The notes below the pieces were generated by a model. It had not been told where the DNA came from. It worked only from the letters and a program-made list of their open reading frames with translations, and did no database searches. Below, one piece after another: positions 16,342 through 25,704 of a DNA stretch of 64,000 bases (position 1 is the stretch's first letter; each line of letters starts with the position of its first letter). Origin of the DNA: Aquiflexum gelatinilyticum (GTDB lineage Bacteria; Bacteroidota; Bacteroidia; Cytophagales; Cyclobacteriaceae); contig NZ_JANSUY010000005.1 in the NCBI RefSeq assembly GCF_024741135.1, positions 62,001 through 126,000 on the forward strand, given 5' to 3'. Both the position numbers and the translations under genes were made by a program.

Positions 16342-19300
16342 ATGCTCAACAGAATCTTAAAATTCTCATTGAACAACCGCCTTTTGGTTATTGTGGGCTT
16401 TGGACTTTTGTCACTTTTTGGGACATACATCGCTTTCAATATGGAAGTGGATGTATTTCCTGACCTGACAGCCCCTACAGTGGTGGTTTTGACTGAAGCA
16501 CATGGAATGGCTCCTGAAGAAGTCGAGCGGCTAGTCACTTTTCCCATAGAAACTTCAGTCAATGGGGCAAGCAATGTCAGGCGTGTCCGCAGTGCTTCCT
16601 CTGGTGGGTTTTCAGTCGTTTGGGTGGAATTTGAATGGAACACAGATATTTATCTTGCAAGGCAGGTAGTCAATGAAAAACTGGCTACAATCGCAGATAA
16701 ACTTCCTGTGGGTGTTGGGACCCCTACCATGGCCCCACAATCTTCCATAATGGGAGAAATTATGTTTGTCGCTTTAACAGCCGACAGCACTTCTATGATG
16801 GAACTGAGGACAATGGCAGATTGGATAATTAGACCACGGCTTTTGGCCACAGGAGGGGTAGCACAGGTTATCGTCTATGGCGGAGACTTCAAACAATACC
16901 AAATCCAGGCCAATCCCCAAAGGATGAATTTCCATCAAGTTTCACTTTCAGAACTCATAAAAGCTGCCAAAGAATCCAACGGCAACTCTTCAGGTGGGTT
17001 TTTAAATGAATATGGAAATGAATACATCATCAAAGGAATCGGCCGGACAAATGATATAAACGAAATCGGAAGATCCGTCATCAAAAAATCAAAAGGACAA
17101 GTCATCCGAATTGAAGACATCGCAGAGATCAAAATCGGAGCTGCGCCAAAAATCGGAGATGCCTCAAGCAATGGAAAGCCTTCGATTGTTTTGGCAGTTT
17201 CCAAACAACCAAACGTCAATACCTTGGTTTTGACAAACAAGATCGACGAGGCAGTCATTGATTTACAAAAATCACTTCCCGAAGACATCAATTTTAACAC
17301 CAAGGCTTTCAGGCAGGCCGATTTCATCAATGCCTCCATCAGCAATATTCAAAGAACCCTGATGGAGGGAAGTGCCTTTGTAGTGATCATTCTTTTTTTG
17401 TTTTTGATGAATTGGCGGGCAACAGTGATTTCCCTTTTGGCAATTCCGATATCTTTATTGGTCGCGATCCTGACACTGAAATGGCTTGGATTTACGATAA
17501 ATACCATGAGTTTGGGAGGAATGGCGATCGCAATCGGTGATTTGGTTGACGATGCCATCATCGATGTAGAGAACGTTTTGAAAAGGCTGAAGGAAAATGC
17601 CAAAAAACCTCTCAAGGAAAGGATAAATCAGCTTGAAGTGATTTTCAATGCTTCTTTTGAAATCCGTCAGTCAATCATCAATGCGACTTTCATCATCATT
17701 GTGGCTTTTCTCCCTTTGTTTTTTCTTTCAGGAATGGAAGGAAAACTTTTGGCTCCTTTGGGCATTGCCTTTATTGTGGCTCTTTTTGCTTCTTTGATCA
17801 TTGCTATCACTCTGACGCCTGTCCTGTGCAGTTACATGCTGACAAATGAAGCTAGACTCGAAAAACAGGAAAAAGAAAGTTGGCTTGTGACAAGGCTTCA
17901 AAATTATTATGTCTCCTTCTTGGAATTTGCGATGAAGTGGAAAAAAGCTTTCATCGGTTCCGCGTTGGCGATGTTGGTGGTAGCGGTTTTGGCATTTACA
18001 CAATTGGGGAGAAGCTTTTTGCCTGAATTCAATGAGGGAGCTTTGACTATTGCGGCTGTATCTCTCCCGGGACTTTCTCTTGAAGAAAGCAATAAAATCG
18101 GTAAAAGAGTTGAGGAAGCTTTGTTGACTGTTCCTGAGGTCATCTCGACCACAAGAAGGACAGGCCGGTCTGAACTTGATGAACATGCACAGGGAGTCAA
18201 TTCCTCTGAAATCGAAGTTCCTTTTGAACTTGGAGAAAGAACAAGAGCGGAGTTTTTGGCGGATGTGAGAGAAAAGCTTTCCGTAGTCAAAGAAGCCAAT
18301 ATTTCCATTGGTCAACCGATTTCGCATAGGATTGACCATATGCTTTCGGGCACAAGAGCAAACATTGCCATCAAAATATTCGGCTCGGATCTCAACAGGA
18401 TGAATTCCCTAGGCAATCAGATCAAGAATGAAATACAGGATATCGAAGGATTGGTGGACCTCAGCGTGGAACCCCAAATCGAAATACCCCAAATCCAGAT
18501 CAAAGCTAAAAGAGAACTCCTGAGCCATTACGGGATTACCATCGGGCAGTTCAATGAATATGTGGATGCGGGATTATCGGGTGAAAAAGTGTCTGATATA
18601 TATGAGGAAAACCGCTCTTTTGACCTTATTGTGAGGTTTGACCCACAAAATAGAGAAAAAATGGAAGACATTCTCAATACTCAGATTGACACCCATTCTG
18701 GAGAAAAAATCCCGCTTCATTATGTCGCTGAAGTCATTTCCACCAGTGGGCCAAATACCATCAATAGGGAAAATGTCCAAAGGAAAACCGTTGTATCTGC
18801 AAACGTGGCCGGCAGAGACCAAAAATCAGTTGTCGATGAAGTACGTCAAAGGATAAGTGATAACATCAATTTGCCGGAAGGATATCATGTCGAACTTGGG
18901 GGTCAGTTTGAAGCGGAGGAAGAGGCTTCTTCTACCTTATTGATAGCGTCGCTTTTTTCCATTTTGGTCATATTTCTGATCCTTTTTCAGGAATTCAAAA
19001 ACGGAAAAATAGCTGCTATCATCCTCATCAACCTTCCCTTGGCGCTGATAGGTGGCATTTTGAGCATTTATTTTACAAATGGAATTCTAAGTATTCCCGC
19101 CATCATCGGGTTCATCACTTTGTTTGGTATTGCTACCCGAAATGGGATTTTGCTTGTATCTCACTACGAAACTTTGAGAGAAGAAGGAATGGACCTTTAC
19201 CAGACAGTCATCCAAGGTTCCAAAGACAGATTGAGTCCTATTTTGATGACGGCCATCACTGCAGGTCTTGCATTGATACCATTGGCGCTTGCAAGCGACC

Positions 19301-19431
19301 TCCCGGGAAATGAAATCCAAAGCCCGATGGCAAAGGTCATTTTGGGCGGTTTGACAACTTCAACGCTTTTGAACCTTATCATCGTGCCGATGGTGTACTA
19401 TTTATCCAATTCAAAACCTGAGATAAAATGA
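16342..19431 (+). CDS. CusA/CzcA-type heavy-metal efflux RND pump
   Basis: 1029 aa, the usual RND length. The first membrane helix is near the N terminus (LLVIVGFGLLSLFGTYIAF), followed by a large periplasmic loop with DVFPDLTAPTVVVLTEA and EEVERLVTFPIE, the typical start of the porter domain. Further helices are grouped around residues 340-530 and 865-1025. Helix 4 has GDLVDDAIIDVENVLKRL, acidic residues of the proton relay in the CzcA group. Energy is the proton gradient; substrate is a divalent or monovalent metal, not resolvable between Cu/Ag and Zn/Co/Cd by eye. Its stop overlaps the TolC start by 4 bp, giving tight coupling. Confidence 0.95.
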   Translation: MLNRILKFSLNNRLLVIVGFGLLSLFGTYIAFNMEVDVFPDLTAPTVVVLTEAHGMAPEEVERLVTFPIETSVNGASNVRRVRSASSGGFSVVWVEFEWNTDIYLARQVVNEKLATIADKLPVGVGTPTMAPQSSIMGEIMFVALTADSTSMMELRTMADWIIRPRLLATGGVAQVIVYGGDFKQYQIQANPQRMNFHQVSLSELIKAAKESNGNSSGGFLNEYGNEYIIKGIGRTNDINEIGRSVIKKSKGQVIRIEDIAEIKIGAAPKIGDASSNGKPSIVLAVSKQPNVNTLVLTNKIDEAVIDLQKSLPEDINFNTKAFRQADFINASISNIQRTLMEGSAFVVIILFLFLMNWRATVISLLAIPISLLVAILTLKWLGFTINTMSLGGMAIAIGDLVDDAIIDVENVLKRLKENAKKPLKERINQLEVIFNASFEIRQSIINATFIIIVAFLPLFFLSGMEGKLLAPLGIAFIVALFASLIIAITLTPVLCSYMLTNEARLEKQEKESWLVTRLQNYYVSFLEFAMKWKKAFIGSALAMLVVAVLAFTQLGRSFLPEFNEGALTIAAVSLPGLSLEESNKIGKRVEEALLTVPEVISTTRRTGRSELDEHAQGVNSSEIEVPFELGERTRAEFLADVREKLSVVKEANISIGQPISHRIDHMLSGTRANIAIKIFGSDLNRMNSLGNQIKNEIQDIEGLVDLSVEPQIEIPQIQIKAKRELLSHYGITIGQFNEYVDAGLSGEKVSDIYEENRSFDLIVRFDPQNREKMEDILNTQIDTHSGEKIPLHYVAEVISTSGPNTINRENVQRKTVVSANVAGRDQKSVVDEVRQRISDNINLPEGYHVELGGQFEAEEEASSTLLIASLFSILVIFLILFQEFKNGKIAAIILINLPLALIGGILSIYFTNGILSIPAIIGFITLFGIATRNGILLVSHYETLREEGMDLYQTVIQGSKDRLSPILMTAITAGLALIPLALASDLPGNEIQSPMAKVILGGLTTSTLLNLIIVPMVYYLSNSKPEIK

Positions 19432-20609
19432 AAAAATTGATTTATTCATTCCTGCTGACATCCGTACTTTCCTTTCAGGCATTTGCCCAAGTGAGCATAG
19501 AAAATATCTTGTTGGAAATTGAAAAGAACAACAAAACCCTGCAGGCAAATGCCCAAAATACAGAGGCCCAAAAACTGGCCTTTAAGTCAAGCAATCCACT
19601 CTATAATCCCAATATGGAATACGATTTCATGTATGGCTTTCCCTTGAATGCCGGGAATCAGACGGACTTTTTGGTCAATCAGGCTTTTGATTTTCCTACT
19701 TCATACAGTAAAAGAAAACAACTAGCAGAAGGAAGGATTTCACAATCCGACCTTCAATACAATGCAGGCAGGCAAGAAGTGCTTTTAGAAGCACAGCAAA
19801 CTTGTCTTGAACTTGTTTATAGAAATAAACTCCAGATTCAGCTTCAGGAAAGAAAAGCGTATACTGAAGGTTTGTTGGAAAGCTTTGAAAAAAAACTGAA
19901 TACAGGTGAAGGCAATATTCTTGATGTCAATAAGGCCAAACTCCAACTCATTGAAATCAATAAAGACTACCAGCTCAATCTTTCACAGATCAACCAGCTT
20001 ACCCAAAAATTAACCGGCTTAAATGGAGGAAATGACATCATTTTCCTGTCCACCCAATATCCAACAATCGATTCCATTGGGGATTTTGAGGAACTTTATG
20101 CAGAAATTCAATCCAAAGATCCTACTCTGAAGTTCATCGAAATGGATATTTCTTCAGCTCAAAAACAGGTAGAACTTTCCAAAGCGATGGCACTGCCAAA
20201 ACTCGAAGCGGGATATCGGCACCAAGCTATTCTGGGCCAGCGCTTCAATGGCTTCCACCTTGGAACTTCCATTCCACTTTGGGAAAATAAATATAAAGTG
20301 AGACAAAGTGAAGCTGAACTTTCAACTTCGAGTCTTAAAGTTCTCCAATATCAAAATGACAAATACGCGTCCTCAAGGCAACTTTTTGAAAAATATGAGA
20401 AGCTTTCCCTCACTTTAAATGAATACAAAACAGTTCTTTCGGCTCTCAATAGCAAAGAATACCTGGACAAAGCTTTGGCTGTGGGACATATTTCAACCAT
20501 CGAATATTTTTTGGAAAGCAATTACTATTACATGGCATACAACAATTACCTTCAAACAGAATTTGAATACTATGCCACCATTGCGGAAATCTTAAAATTC
20601 AGATTATGA
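19428..20609 (+). CDS. TolC-family outer-membrane channel of the metal-efflux system
   Basis: 393 aa. A Sec signal peptide ends at about AFAQ (residue 21). The rest is the amphipathic alpha-helical duplication of outer-membrane efflux proteins, with long coiled-coil stretches (for example NKLQIQLQERKAY and NKAKLQLIEINKDY). It overlaps the pump gene by 4 bp (ATGA), so it is the third component of the same exporter. It is shorter than E. coli TolC, as usual for CusC/CzcC relatives in this phylum. Confidence 0.92.
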   Translation: MKKLIYSFLLTSVLSFQAFAQVSIENILLEIEKNNKTLQANAQNTEAQKLAFKSSNPLYNPNMEYDFMYGFPLNAGNQTDFLVNQAFDFPTSYSKRKQLAEGRISQSDLQYNAGRQEVLLEAQQTCLELVYRNKLQIQLQERKAYTEGLLESFEKKLNTGEGNILDVNKAKLQLIEINKDYQLNLSQINQLTQKLTGLNGGNDIIFLSTQYPTIDSIGDFEELYAEIQSKDPTLKFIEMDISSAQKQVELSKAMALPKLEAGYRHQAILGQRFNGFHLGTSIPLWENKYKVRQSEAELSTSSLKVLQYQNDKYASSRQLFEKYEKLSLTLNEYKTVLSALNSKEYLDKALAVGHISTIEYFLESNYYYMAYNNYLQTEFEYYATIAEILKFRL

Positions 20610-20666
20610 AATTGATGCTCAATTACCTGATTATTTGAGACCATATCCTAGTGAAATTAATCGCCA

Positions 20667-21062
20667 ATGAAAAAATTTCTTACTCCAAACTTCGCCGCAA
20701 ATGGAATCCTGCTGATTACCTCAGCTACATTGGTGTTCCATTTTTTAATTCTCTTTGGAATAATTCCTTTTGAGAATACCTGGGGTGGAAGGTTGGAAAA
20801 TAGAGAGCAGATGATTGTTTTTGAATCAATTTCCATTTTGATTACCATTTTGGTAATCATTGCGGTAGCGATTAGGATTGGATATTTGAATTGGGATGTC
20901 AAGCACAAATTACTTAGCGTATTTTTTTATATTCTCTCACTTGTTTTTGGACTCAATACTTTGGGGAATATTTTCGCAGACAATGACTTTGAAAAATTCT
21001 TTGCAACCCCGTTGACCTTGATTTTGGCTATTTTTTGCTGGAGGCTCGCAAAAGAAAAATAA
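20667..21062 (+). CDS. Small membrane protein, function unknown
   Basis: 131 aa with four predicted membrane helices (about residues 12-33, 53-75, 84-104 and 115-128) and a charged C-terminal tail. No family is recognised. It lies 57 bp after the TolC gene on the same strand, so it could be the last gene of the metal-efflux operon, but nothing in the sequence ties it to metals. Confidence 0.65.
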   Translation: MKKFLTPNFAANGILLITSATLVFHFLILFGIIPFENTWGGRLENREQMIVFESISILITILVIIAVAIRIGYLNWDVKHKLLSVFFYILSLVFGLNTLGNIFADNDFEKFFATPLTLILAIFCWRLAKEK

Positions 21063-21082
21063 ACTTTCCTGAAATCTTGGAT

Positions 21083-22540
21083 TCAATTGACATTACCTGG
21101 TTCCCTGGTATTTTTGCCTTGTCGGTTTTGTAGCGCATCCCCCATATCTTCCCTTGCTTTTTCGGCCAACACTTTCATTTTGGTTACGACTTCAGGATTT
21201 TGGGCAACCACATTCTTGGATTCTGAAGGATCACTTGGAATATGGTAAAGTTCCATTTCTTTCATCTCGATCATGTAATAATCAATCGGATTACCATCAT
21301 TTCTAAAAGCTTGACCCGGAGAAATGCTTCTGTATTTGTGGGGGAAATAGAGTTTCCAATCTCCCATGACTACAGCCTGAAGTTCATTTCTGTTATAGTA
21401 AATAAAATAAGCCTCTTGCTGTGAGGTCGTATTTGCATTGGTAAGCATGGGGAAAATGCTTTTTCCATCAATAGGTAACATGGGTAAATCCGCTCCGGTA
21501 ATCCGGGCTATGGTCGGTAAGATATCAATACTCATAGCGGGATTTTTCTGTACCAAACCGGCCGGAATCTGCCCTTTCCACTTCATGATGGCAGGAACTT
21601 TAACACCACCGTCCCAAGAAGTTCCCTTCCCTTCTTTGAGCGGACCTGCCGAACCGGAATGTCCCGAATAGGAAAGCCAAGGACCATTGTCTGAAAGAAA
21701 GATGACTAAGGTGGTTTCCTCCAATCCATTAACCTTCAGTGCTCTCAAGACTTCACCTACTGACCAGTCAATCTCCATCACCACATCACCATAAAGCCCT
21801 TTTTGAGATTTTCCCTTGAACTTATCAGACACAAAAAGCGGTACATGCGGCATCGGATGCGCCAGGTAAAGGAAAAAAGGATTCTCCTTATTTCGGCCAA
21901 TAAAGTCAACAGCTTTCTCAGTAAACGTAGTCGTCAACATACTTTGGTCTGAAAAAAGCGTATCCACTACTTTGTTATTTTGGTACAAAGGAAGCGGAGG
22001 ATAGTAATTTTTTGACTGTGGATGATTGGGCCACATGTCATTCGAATAGGGAATTCCATAATATTCATCAAAGCCCTGACTGGTAGGCAAAAACTCAGAA
22101 TGATGTCCCAAATGCCACTTCCCAAACATCCCTGTCTGATATCCCAAAGGTTTCAACATCTCGGCGATGGTGGTTTCCTCAGGATTCAAACCATGCTTTG
22201 CCATATGGTCTAAAGCCCCATGTATGCCAATCCGATTGGAATATGTCCCAGTCAACAATGCTGCTCTTGAGGCTGAGCAAACTGCCTGAGCCACGTAAAA
22301 ATTGGTAAACTTCACCCCTTCTTTGGCCATTTGATCAAGATTTGATGTGGCAATATCAGGAGAGCCATATGTTCCCAAGTCACCATAACCCAAGTCATCG
22401 ATGAAGATCAAAACCACATTGGGTTTTTTTTCATCTGTTTTTGGATCCAAATCAGCACCCGATAATATGGTCGGAAAACCAATCTTGAGGATAAAAACTA
22501 TGGTTAAAATCAGCCTTTGAATTGAAATGATGTTATTCAT
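21083..22540 (-). CDS. Type I (formylglycine-dependent) sulfatase, exported
   Basis: 485 aa with an N-terminal hydrophobic signal (about residues 8-28). VVLIFIDDLGYGD supplies the paired metal aspartates (Asp48, Asp49). CSASRAALLTG at residue 88 is the sulfatase signature C-x-[P/A]-S-R, where the Cys is oxidised to formylglycine by an anaerobic or aerobic maturase not present in the window. GKWHLGHH and FLSDNGPW complete the active site. Substrate is a sulfate ester, perhaps of a polysaccharide. Unlike many Bacteroidota sulfatases it is not in a SusCD locus. It follows an FMN reductase gene on the same strand, with a gap of about 21 bp. Confidence 0.92.
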   Translation of the reverse strand: MNNIISIQRLILTIVFILKIGFPTILSGADLDPKTDEKKPNVVLIFIDDLGYGDLGTYGSPDIATSNLDQMAKEGVKFTNFYVAQAVCSASRAALLTGTYSNRIGIHGALDHMAKHGLNPEETTIAEMLKPLGYQTGMFGKWHLGHHSEFLPTSQGFDEYYGIPYSNDMWPNHPQSKNYYPPLPLYQNNKVVDTLFSDQSMLTTTFTEKAVDFIGRNKENPFFLYLAHPMPHVPLFVSDKFKGKSQKGLYGDVVMEIDWSVGEVLRALKVNGLEETTLVIFLSDNGPWLSYSGHSGSAGPLKEGKGTSWDGGVKVPAIMKWKGQIPAGLVQKNPAMSIDILPTIARITGADLPMLPIDGKSIFPMLTNANTTSQQEAYFIYYNRNELQAVVMGDWKLYFPHKYRSISPGQAFRNDGNPIDYYMIEMKEMELYHIPSDPSESKNVVAQNPEVVTKMKVLAEKAREDMGDALQNRQGKNTREPGNVN

Positions 22541-22561
22541 AAATTTCCCTAAGACCGTGAA

Positions 22562-23113
22562 CTATTTGCCTAATCTTTCCACCAACCAAAAATAATCTTC
22601 AAGAAACCTTTCTATTGGTTTCTCAAATGAGCCATCCAACAGCACTCCGTTCTCATCAAACTTTTTATCCATCTGTGGAGTGACCAACAATGTCGGGGAA
22701 ACAATCCCAAATAGTGCAACCGACAATTGGACAAGCTGCTGTGCTGCACGCATCCCTCCCATCAGTCCTGTTGATCCTGTGACAATGCCAAAGGCTTTTT
22801 GCCTGAAAATAGGTTTGGAAAAATGGTCAAGAAAATTTTTCATCACAGAAGAATAACCCCCATTGTATTCCGGTGAAACGATTATAAATCCATCTGCCTC
22901 ATCCATTTTTGTAAACAAATCCAAATATTCAGCAGGGACATCATCCTTTGATTGCCAGACTTTTTGGATAGGTAGCATGAATGATTCTTTCATGTCGATC
23001 AAGTCGATTTGGAGATTTTCTTCCTTTTCCAACTTTTTAAATAGGTTTACGGCAATTCTATTGGAAATAGAACCATTCCTTGGACTCCCAGAAATAATTA
23101 CAATCTTTTTCAT
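22562..23113 (-). CDS. NAD(P)H-dependent FMN reductase family protein
   Basis: 183 aa from ATG at 23113 (a TTG lies directly upstream). It is a flavodoxin-like oxidoreductase of the SsuE/ArsH/azoreductase group: the N-terminal IISGSPRNGSISNRIA loop binds the FMN phosphate, SPEYNGGYSSVMKNFLDH packs on the isoalloxazine, and GSTGLMGGMRA follows. It reduces FMN or quinones in the cytoplasm. It is followed by the sulfatase on the same strand 21 bp later, but no functional link is clear. Confidence 0.88.
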   Translation of the reverse strand: MKKIVIISGSPRNGSISNRIAVNLFKKLEKEENLQIDLIDMKESFMLPIQKVWQSKDDVPAEYLDLFTKMDEADGFIIVSPEYNGGYSSVMKNFLDHFSKPIFRQKAFGIVTGSTGLMGGMRAAQQLVQLSVALFGIVSPTLLVTPQMDKKFDENGVLLDGSFEKPIERFLEDYFWLVERLGK

Positions 23114-23165
23114 CAAAAATACTTTAAAACACTGAAAATAAATTACTTATGAACCCATTACTTAA

Positions 23166-23609
23166 TCAATTGTCCAATAACCTTCTGTGGTAATTGACCT
23201 GACCCAAGTGGTAATTCAAATGACCTTGTAAGTGCATCATGAAATATTCGTAGGTCATAGGTTTACCAAAAACTTCAAGTGGATAGTTGGAAGAAAAGTT
23301 GTTTTCCCCAAAACCTGACATTGTTTCATTGATGACCTCGATAGTCTCCAAAACCTGCACAATTAATTGGGCTCTCGGAATATTTCTCAAGGAAAATTCC
23401 GCCTCTCTGTTTCTGATATATCCGGTATTTCCCATCACAGCACCAATAAAATGATTGAGATTACCGACTAGGTGAAGCGCCAAGGTCCCTGCGGAATTGG
23501 TGATAATCCCTGATACCTCCCATATATTTTTCTCATCCTTGTAGGCCTCCAATTCGGATATGAGTTTCTTCAAATCCCTTTCAAACAATTGAATTAATAC
23601 ATCTTTCAT
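23166..23609 (-). CDS. DinB-like (DUF1572) putative metal-binding protein
   Basis: 147 aa, soluble four-helix bundle type. Histidines spaced as in DinB/YfiT proteins are seen at LALHLVGNLNHFIG in the second helix and at LQGHLNYHLGQVNYHRR in the last, giving a probable three-His metal site. Family members act in thiol transfer or are uncharacterised. Its start lies 3 bp from the stop of the phosphofructokinase gene upstream, so both are on one transcript. Confidence 0.8.
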   Translation of the reverse strand: MKDVLIQLFERDLKKLISELEAYKDEKNIWEVSGIITNSAGTLALHLVGNLNHFIGAVMGNTGYIRNREAEFSLRNIPRAQLIVQVLETIEVINETMSGFGENNFSSNYPLEVFGKPMTYEYFMMHLQGHLNYHLGQVNYHRRLLDN

Positions 23610-23612
23610 AGT

Positions 23613-24704
23613 CTAATCTCCAAATGTAATACCGAGGTCTTTTGCTCCTTTTACAATAAAACTGTCTTTTTTTACAAAATTATAATCCTTTGTTGCTTCC
23701 TCTAAAGGGACAGCTATGAAATCGTTATTTTTGAACGAAACCATTTTTCCAAATTCACCATTGGCGACCATCTCAAAAGCTTTGACCCCAAACAAGGAAG
23801 CCAAAACCCGGTCAAATGCTGAAGGTGTTCCTCCCCTTTGGACATGCCCCAAAACTGTTTCCCTGATTTCGGCAGTGATACCGGCATCTTTGAGCTGTTG
23901 GGTCAATTGATAGGCTACTCCTCCCAATCTCACATGTCGGGAACCTTCATCTCCTGCATGAGATACTATTGTTCCTTCTTTTGCTTTGGCCCCTTCGGCA
24001 ATTACTATGATAACAAATCCTCTTCCTTTATCATATCGGGATTGGATTTTCTCCACCAATTTCTTGATATCATACGGAATCTCCGGAATCAGACAAATCT
24101 CTGCTCCACCTGAAATCGCAGTATGCAAAGCAATCCAACCCGCATCTCTTCCCATGACTTCCATGATCATCACCCGGTGATGGCTTTCCGCTGTCGTCAC
24201 CAACTTATCCAAACTGTCTGAAGCAATCTGCACGGCTGTCTGAAAACCAAAGGTCATGTCTGTGGCAGAAAGGTCATTATCGATGGTTTTGGGAACTCCT
24301 ACGATGTTCAACCCATGTTTGAAAAGCGCTTGGGAAATCTTTTGTGAACCATCTCCCCCGATATTGATGACAGCATCAAAACCAAGTTCTTTGATCCTGT
24401 CAGCCAAAACATTGGTCCTGTCCACAAATTTGACATTACCGTTTTCATCTTTGACAGGAAAATGCAAAGGATCAGCTTTATTGGTGGTTTTCAGAATGGT
24501 GCCCCCCTTCACATGGATGCCTGCAATTTTCTTCTTTGTAAGTTTTATAATTTCAGGAGGATCAGAATAAACCCCGTTAAAAGCCTCCCTGCTTCCATAT
24601 ACTTCCCAATCTTTTTCTTTTTTGGCTCTTTTGCAGATCCCTCTGATCACTGCATTCAACCCGGGGCAATCTCCCCCTCCGGTTGCTATTAAAAGTTTTT
24701 TCAT
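23613..24704 (-). CDS. pfkA: 6-phosphofructokinase, group with Gly104/Lys124-type active site
   Basis: 363 aa. It phosphorylates fructose 6-phosphate in glycolysis. Motifs in order are TGGGDCPGLNAVIRG (phosphate donor loop), NIGGDGS (residues 115-120), VPKTIDND (137-144, with the catalytic Asp) and MEVMGRDAGWIAL. The combination of Gly in GGDGS and Lys in PKTIDND matters: PPi-dependent enzymes have Asp plus Lys, classic ATP enzymes Gly plus Gly. Gly plus Lys suggests an ATP-dependent member of the mixed clade (established correlation, not proof). It is co-transcribed with the DinB-like gene. Confidence 0.92.
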   Translation of the reverse strand: MKKLLIATGGGDCPGLNAVIRGICKRAKKEKDWEVYGSREAFNGVYSDPPEIIKLTKKKIAGIHVKGGTILKTTNKADPLHFPVKDENGNVKFVDRTNVLADRIKELGFDAVINIGGDGSQKISQALFKHGLNIVGVPKTIDNDLSATDMTFGFQTAVQIASDSLDKLVTTAESHHRVMIMEVMGRDAGWIALHTAISGGAEICLIPEIPYDIKKLVEKIQSRYDKGRGFVIIVIAEGAKAKEGTIVSHAGDEGSRHVRLGGVAYQLTQQLKDAGITAEIRETVLGHVQRGGTPSAFDRVLASLFGVKAFEMVANGEFGKMVSFKNNDFIAVPLEEATKDYNFVKKDSFIVKGAKDLGITFGD

Positions 24705-24802
24705 ATTACATTAAAATGCTTAATAAGTCAGATGCAACTTACGAAATTACCTTTTCAATTCAGGGATACAGATTAAGTAATTCTTTTCGCAGGAAAAAGA
24801 AT

Positions 24803-24827
24803 GCTGCCAAACCCGGCAGTTTTTTTA
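24803..24827 (+). terminator. Possible terminator or leader hairpin
   Basis: Short stem CTGCC/GGCAG (plus one G-T pair) with a 6-nt loop and a run of seven T. It lies between the divergent pfkA and NYN genes with no + strand gene before it, so it would end a short leader or an unseen RNA. Weak. Confidence 0.35.
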
Positions 24828-24873
24828 TACATTTATTAAACCAATATTTTTATTTTAAAACTTACCTAGCTTT

Positions 24874-25611
24874 ATGCAAACCGATATCAAAATAGCCGTT
24901 CTCATCGATGCAGACAATGTTCCTGCAGGACAGGTCAAGGAAATGATGGAGGAAATAGCCAAATACGGCAACCCTACCATCAAGCGGATCTATGGTGACT
25001 GGACCAAACCACAATTGGGAAAATGGAAAAACGTCCTGTTAGAAAATGCCATCAATCCCATGCAACAATATGGCTATACCTCTGGTAAAAATGCCACAGA
25101 TTCGGCGATGATCATCGATGCCATGGATATCCTGTATTCAGAAAAAGTCAATGGATTTTGTATCGTATCGAGTGACAGTGACTTTACCAAATTGGCTACA
25201 AGACTGAGAGAAGCCGGAATGATGGTCATCGGGATGGGAGAAAAGAAAACGCCCGATCCTTTTATTGTTGCCTGTGACAAATTTATTTATTTGGAAATCC
25301 TCCAAAAACAAACAGAAGAACCCATTGATCAAAAAGACAAAACAACCCAAGCACCTCAGGTAGACAAGATCAATGCAAAAATCATCAGACTGATAGCAGC
25401 CACTATCTCGGATTTGGCGGATGATGAAGGTTGGGCGTTTTTGGGCGATGTGGGAAATTTGCTGCAGAAAAAACAGCCTAACTTTGACGCAAGAAACTAT
25501 GGATTCCAGAAACTCACTCCACTGATCAAATCCATTCCTGCCTTTGAAATCGACCACCGTGAAAACATCAAAGGAAAGACAAAGCTGATTTATGTAAGAA
25601 ATAAGTCCTGA
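24874..25611 (+). CDS. NYN-domain ribonuclease-like protein with C-terminal OST-HTH/LOTUS domain
   Basis: 245 aa. The N-terminal NYN (PIN-like) domain shows its acidic metal site: AVLIDADNVP (Asp12, Asp14), ATDSAMIIDAMDIL and VSSDSDFTKLATRLREAG. After a linker (about residues 145-165) comes a winged-helix OST-HTH module (DLADDEGWAFLGDVGNLLQKK to LIYVRN). Known members are LabA/MARF1-like, with RNA cleavage by the NYN part and RNA binding by LOTUS. The RNA target is unknown. It is transcribed divergently from pfkA. Confidence 0.88.
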   Translation: MQTDIKIAVLIDADNVPAGQVKEMMEEIAKYGNPTIKRIYGDWTKPQLGKWKNVLLENAINPMQQYGYTSGKNATDSAMIIDAMDILYSEKVNGFCIVSSDSDFTKLATRLREAGMMVIGMGEKKTPDPFIVACDKFIYLEILQKQTEEPIDQKDKTTQAPQVDKINAKIIRLIAATISDLADDEGWAFLGDVGNLLQKKQPNFDARNYGFQKLTPLIKSIPAFEIDHRENIKGKTKLIYVRNKS

Positions 25612-25704
25612 TAGGTTAAATTTGCGAACCAAAATCCAACAGAATGATGTTGGGATTTTATGTGAAACCTCATGGACCTTGAACCCATGAATAATTTCAA
25701 AACA

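Noticed and set aside
24867-24874. TAGCTTTA as a promoter -7 box for the NYN gene
   Set aside because: It overlaps the ATG, so transcription would begin inside the gene.
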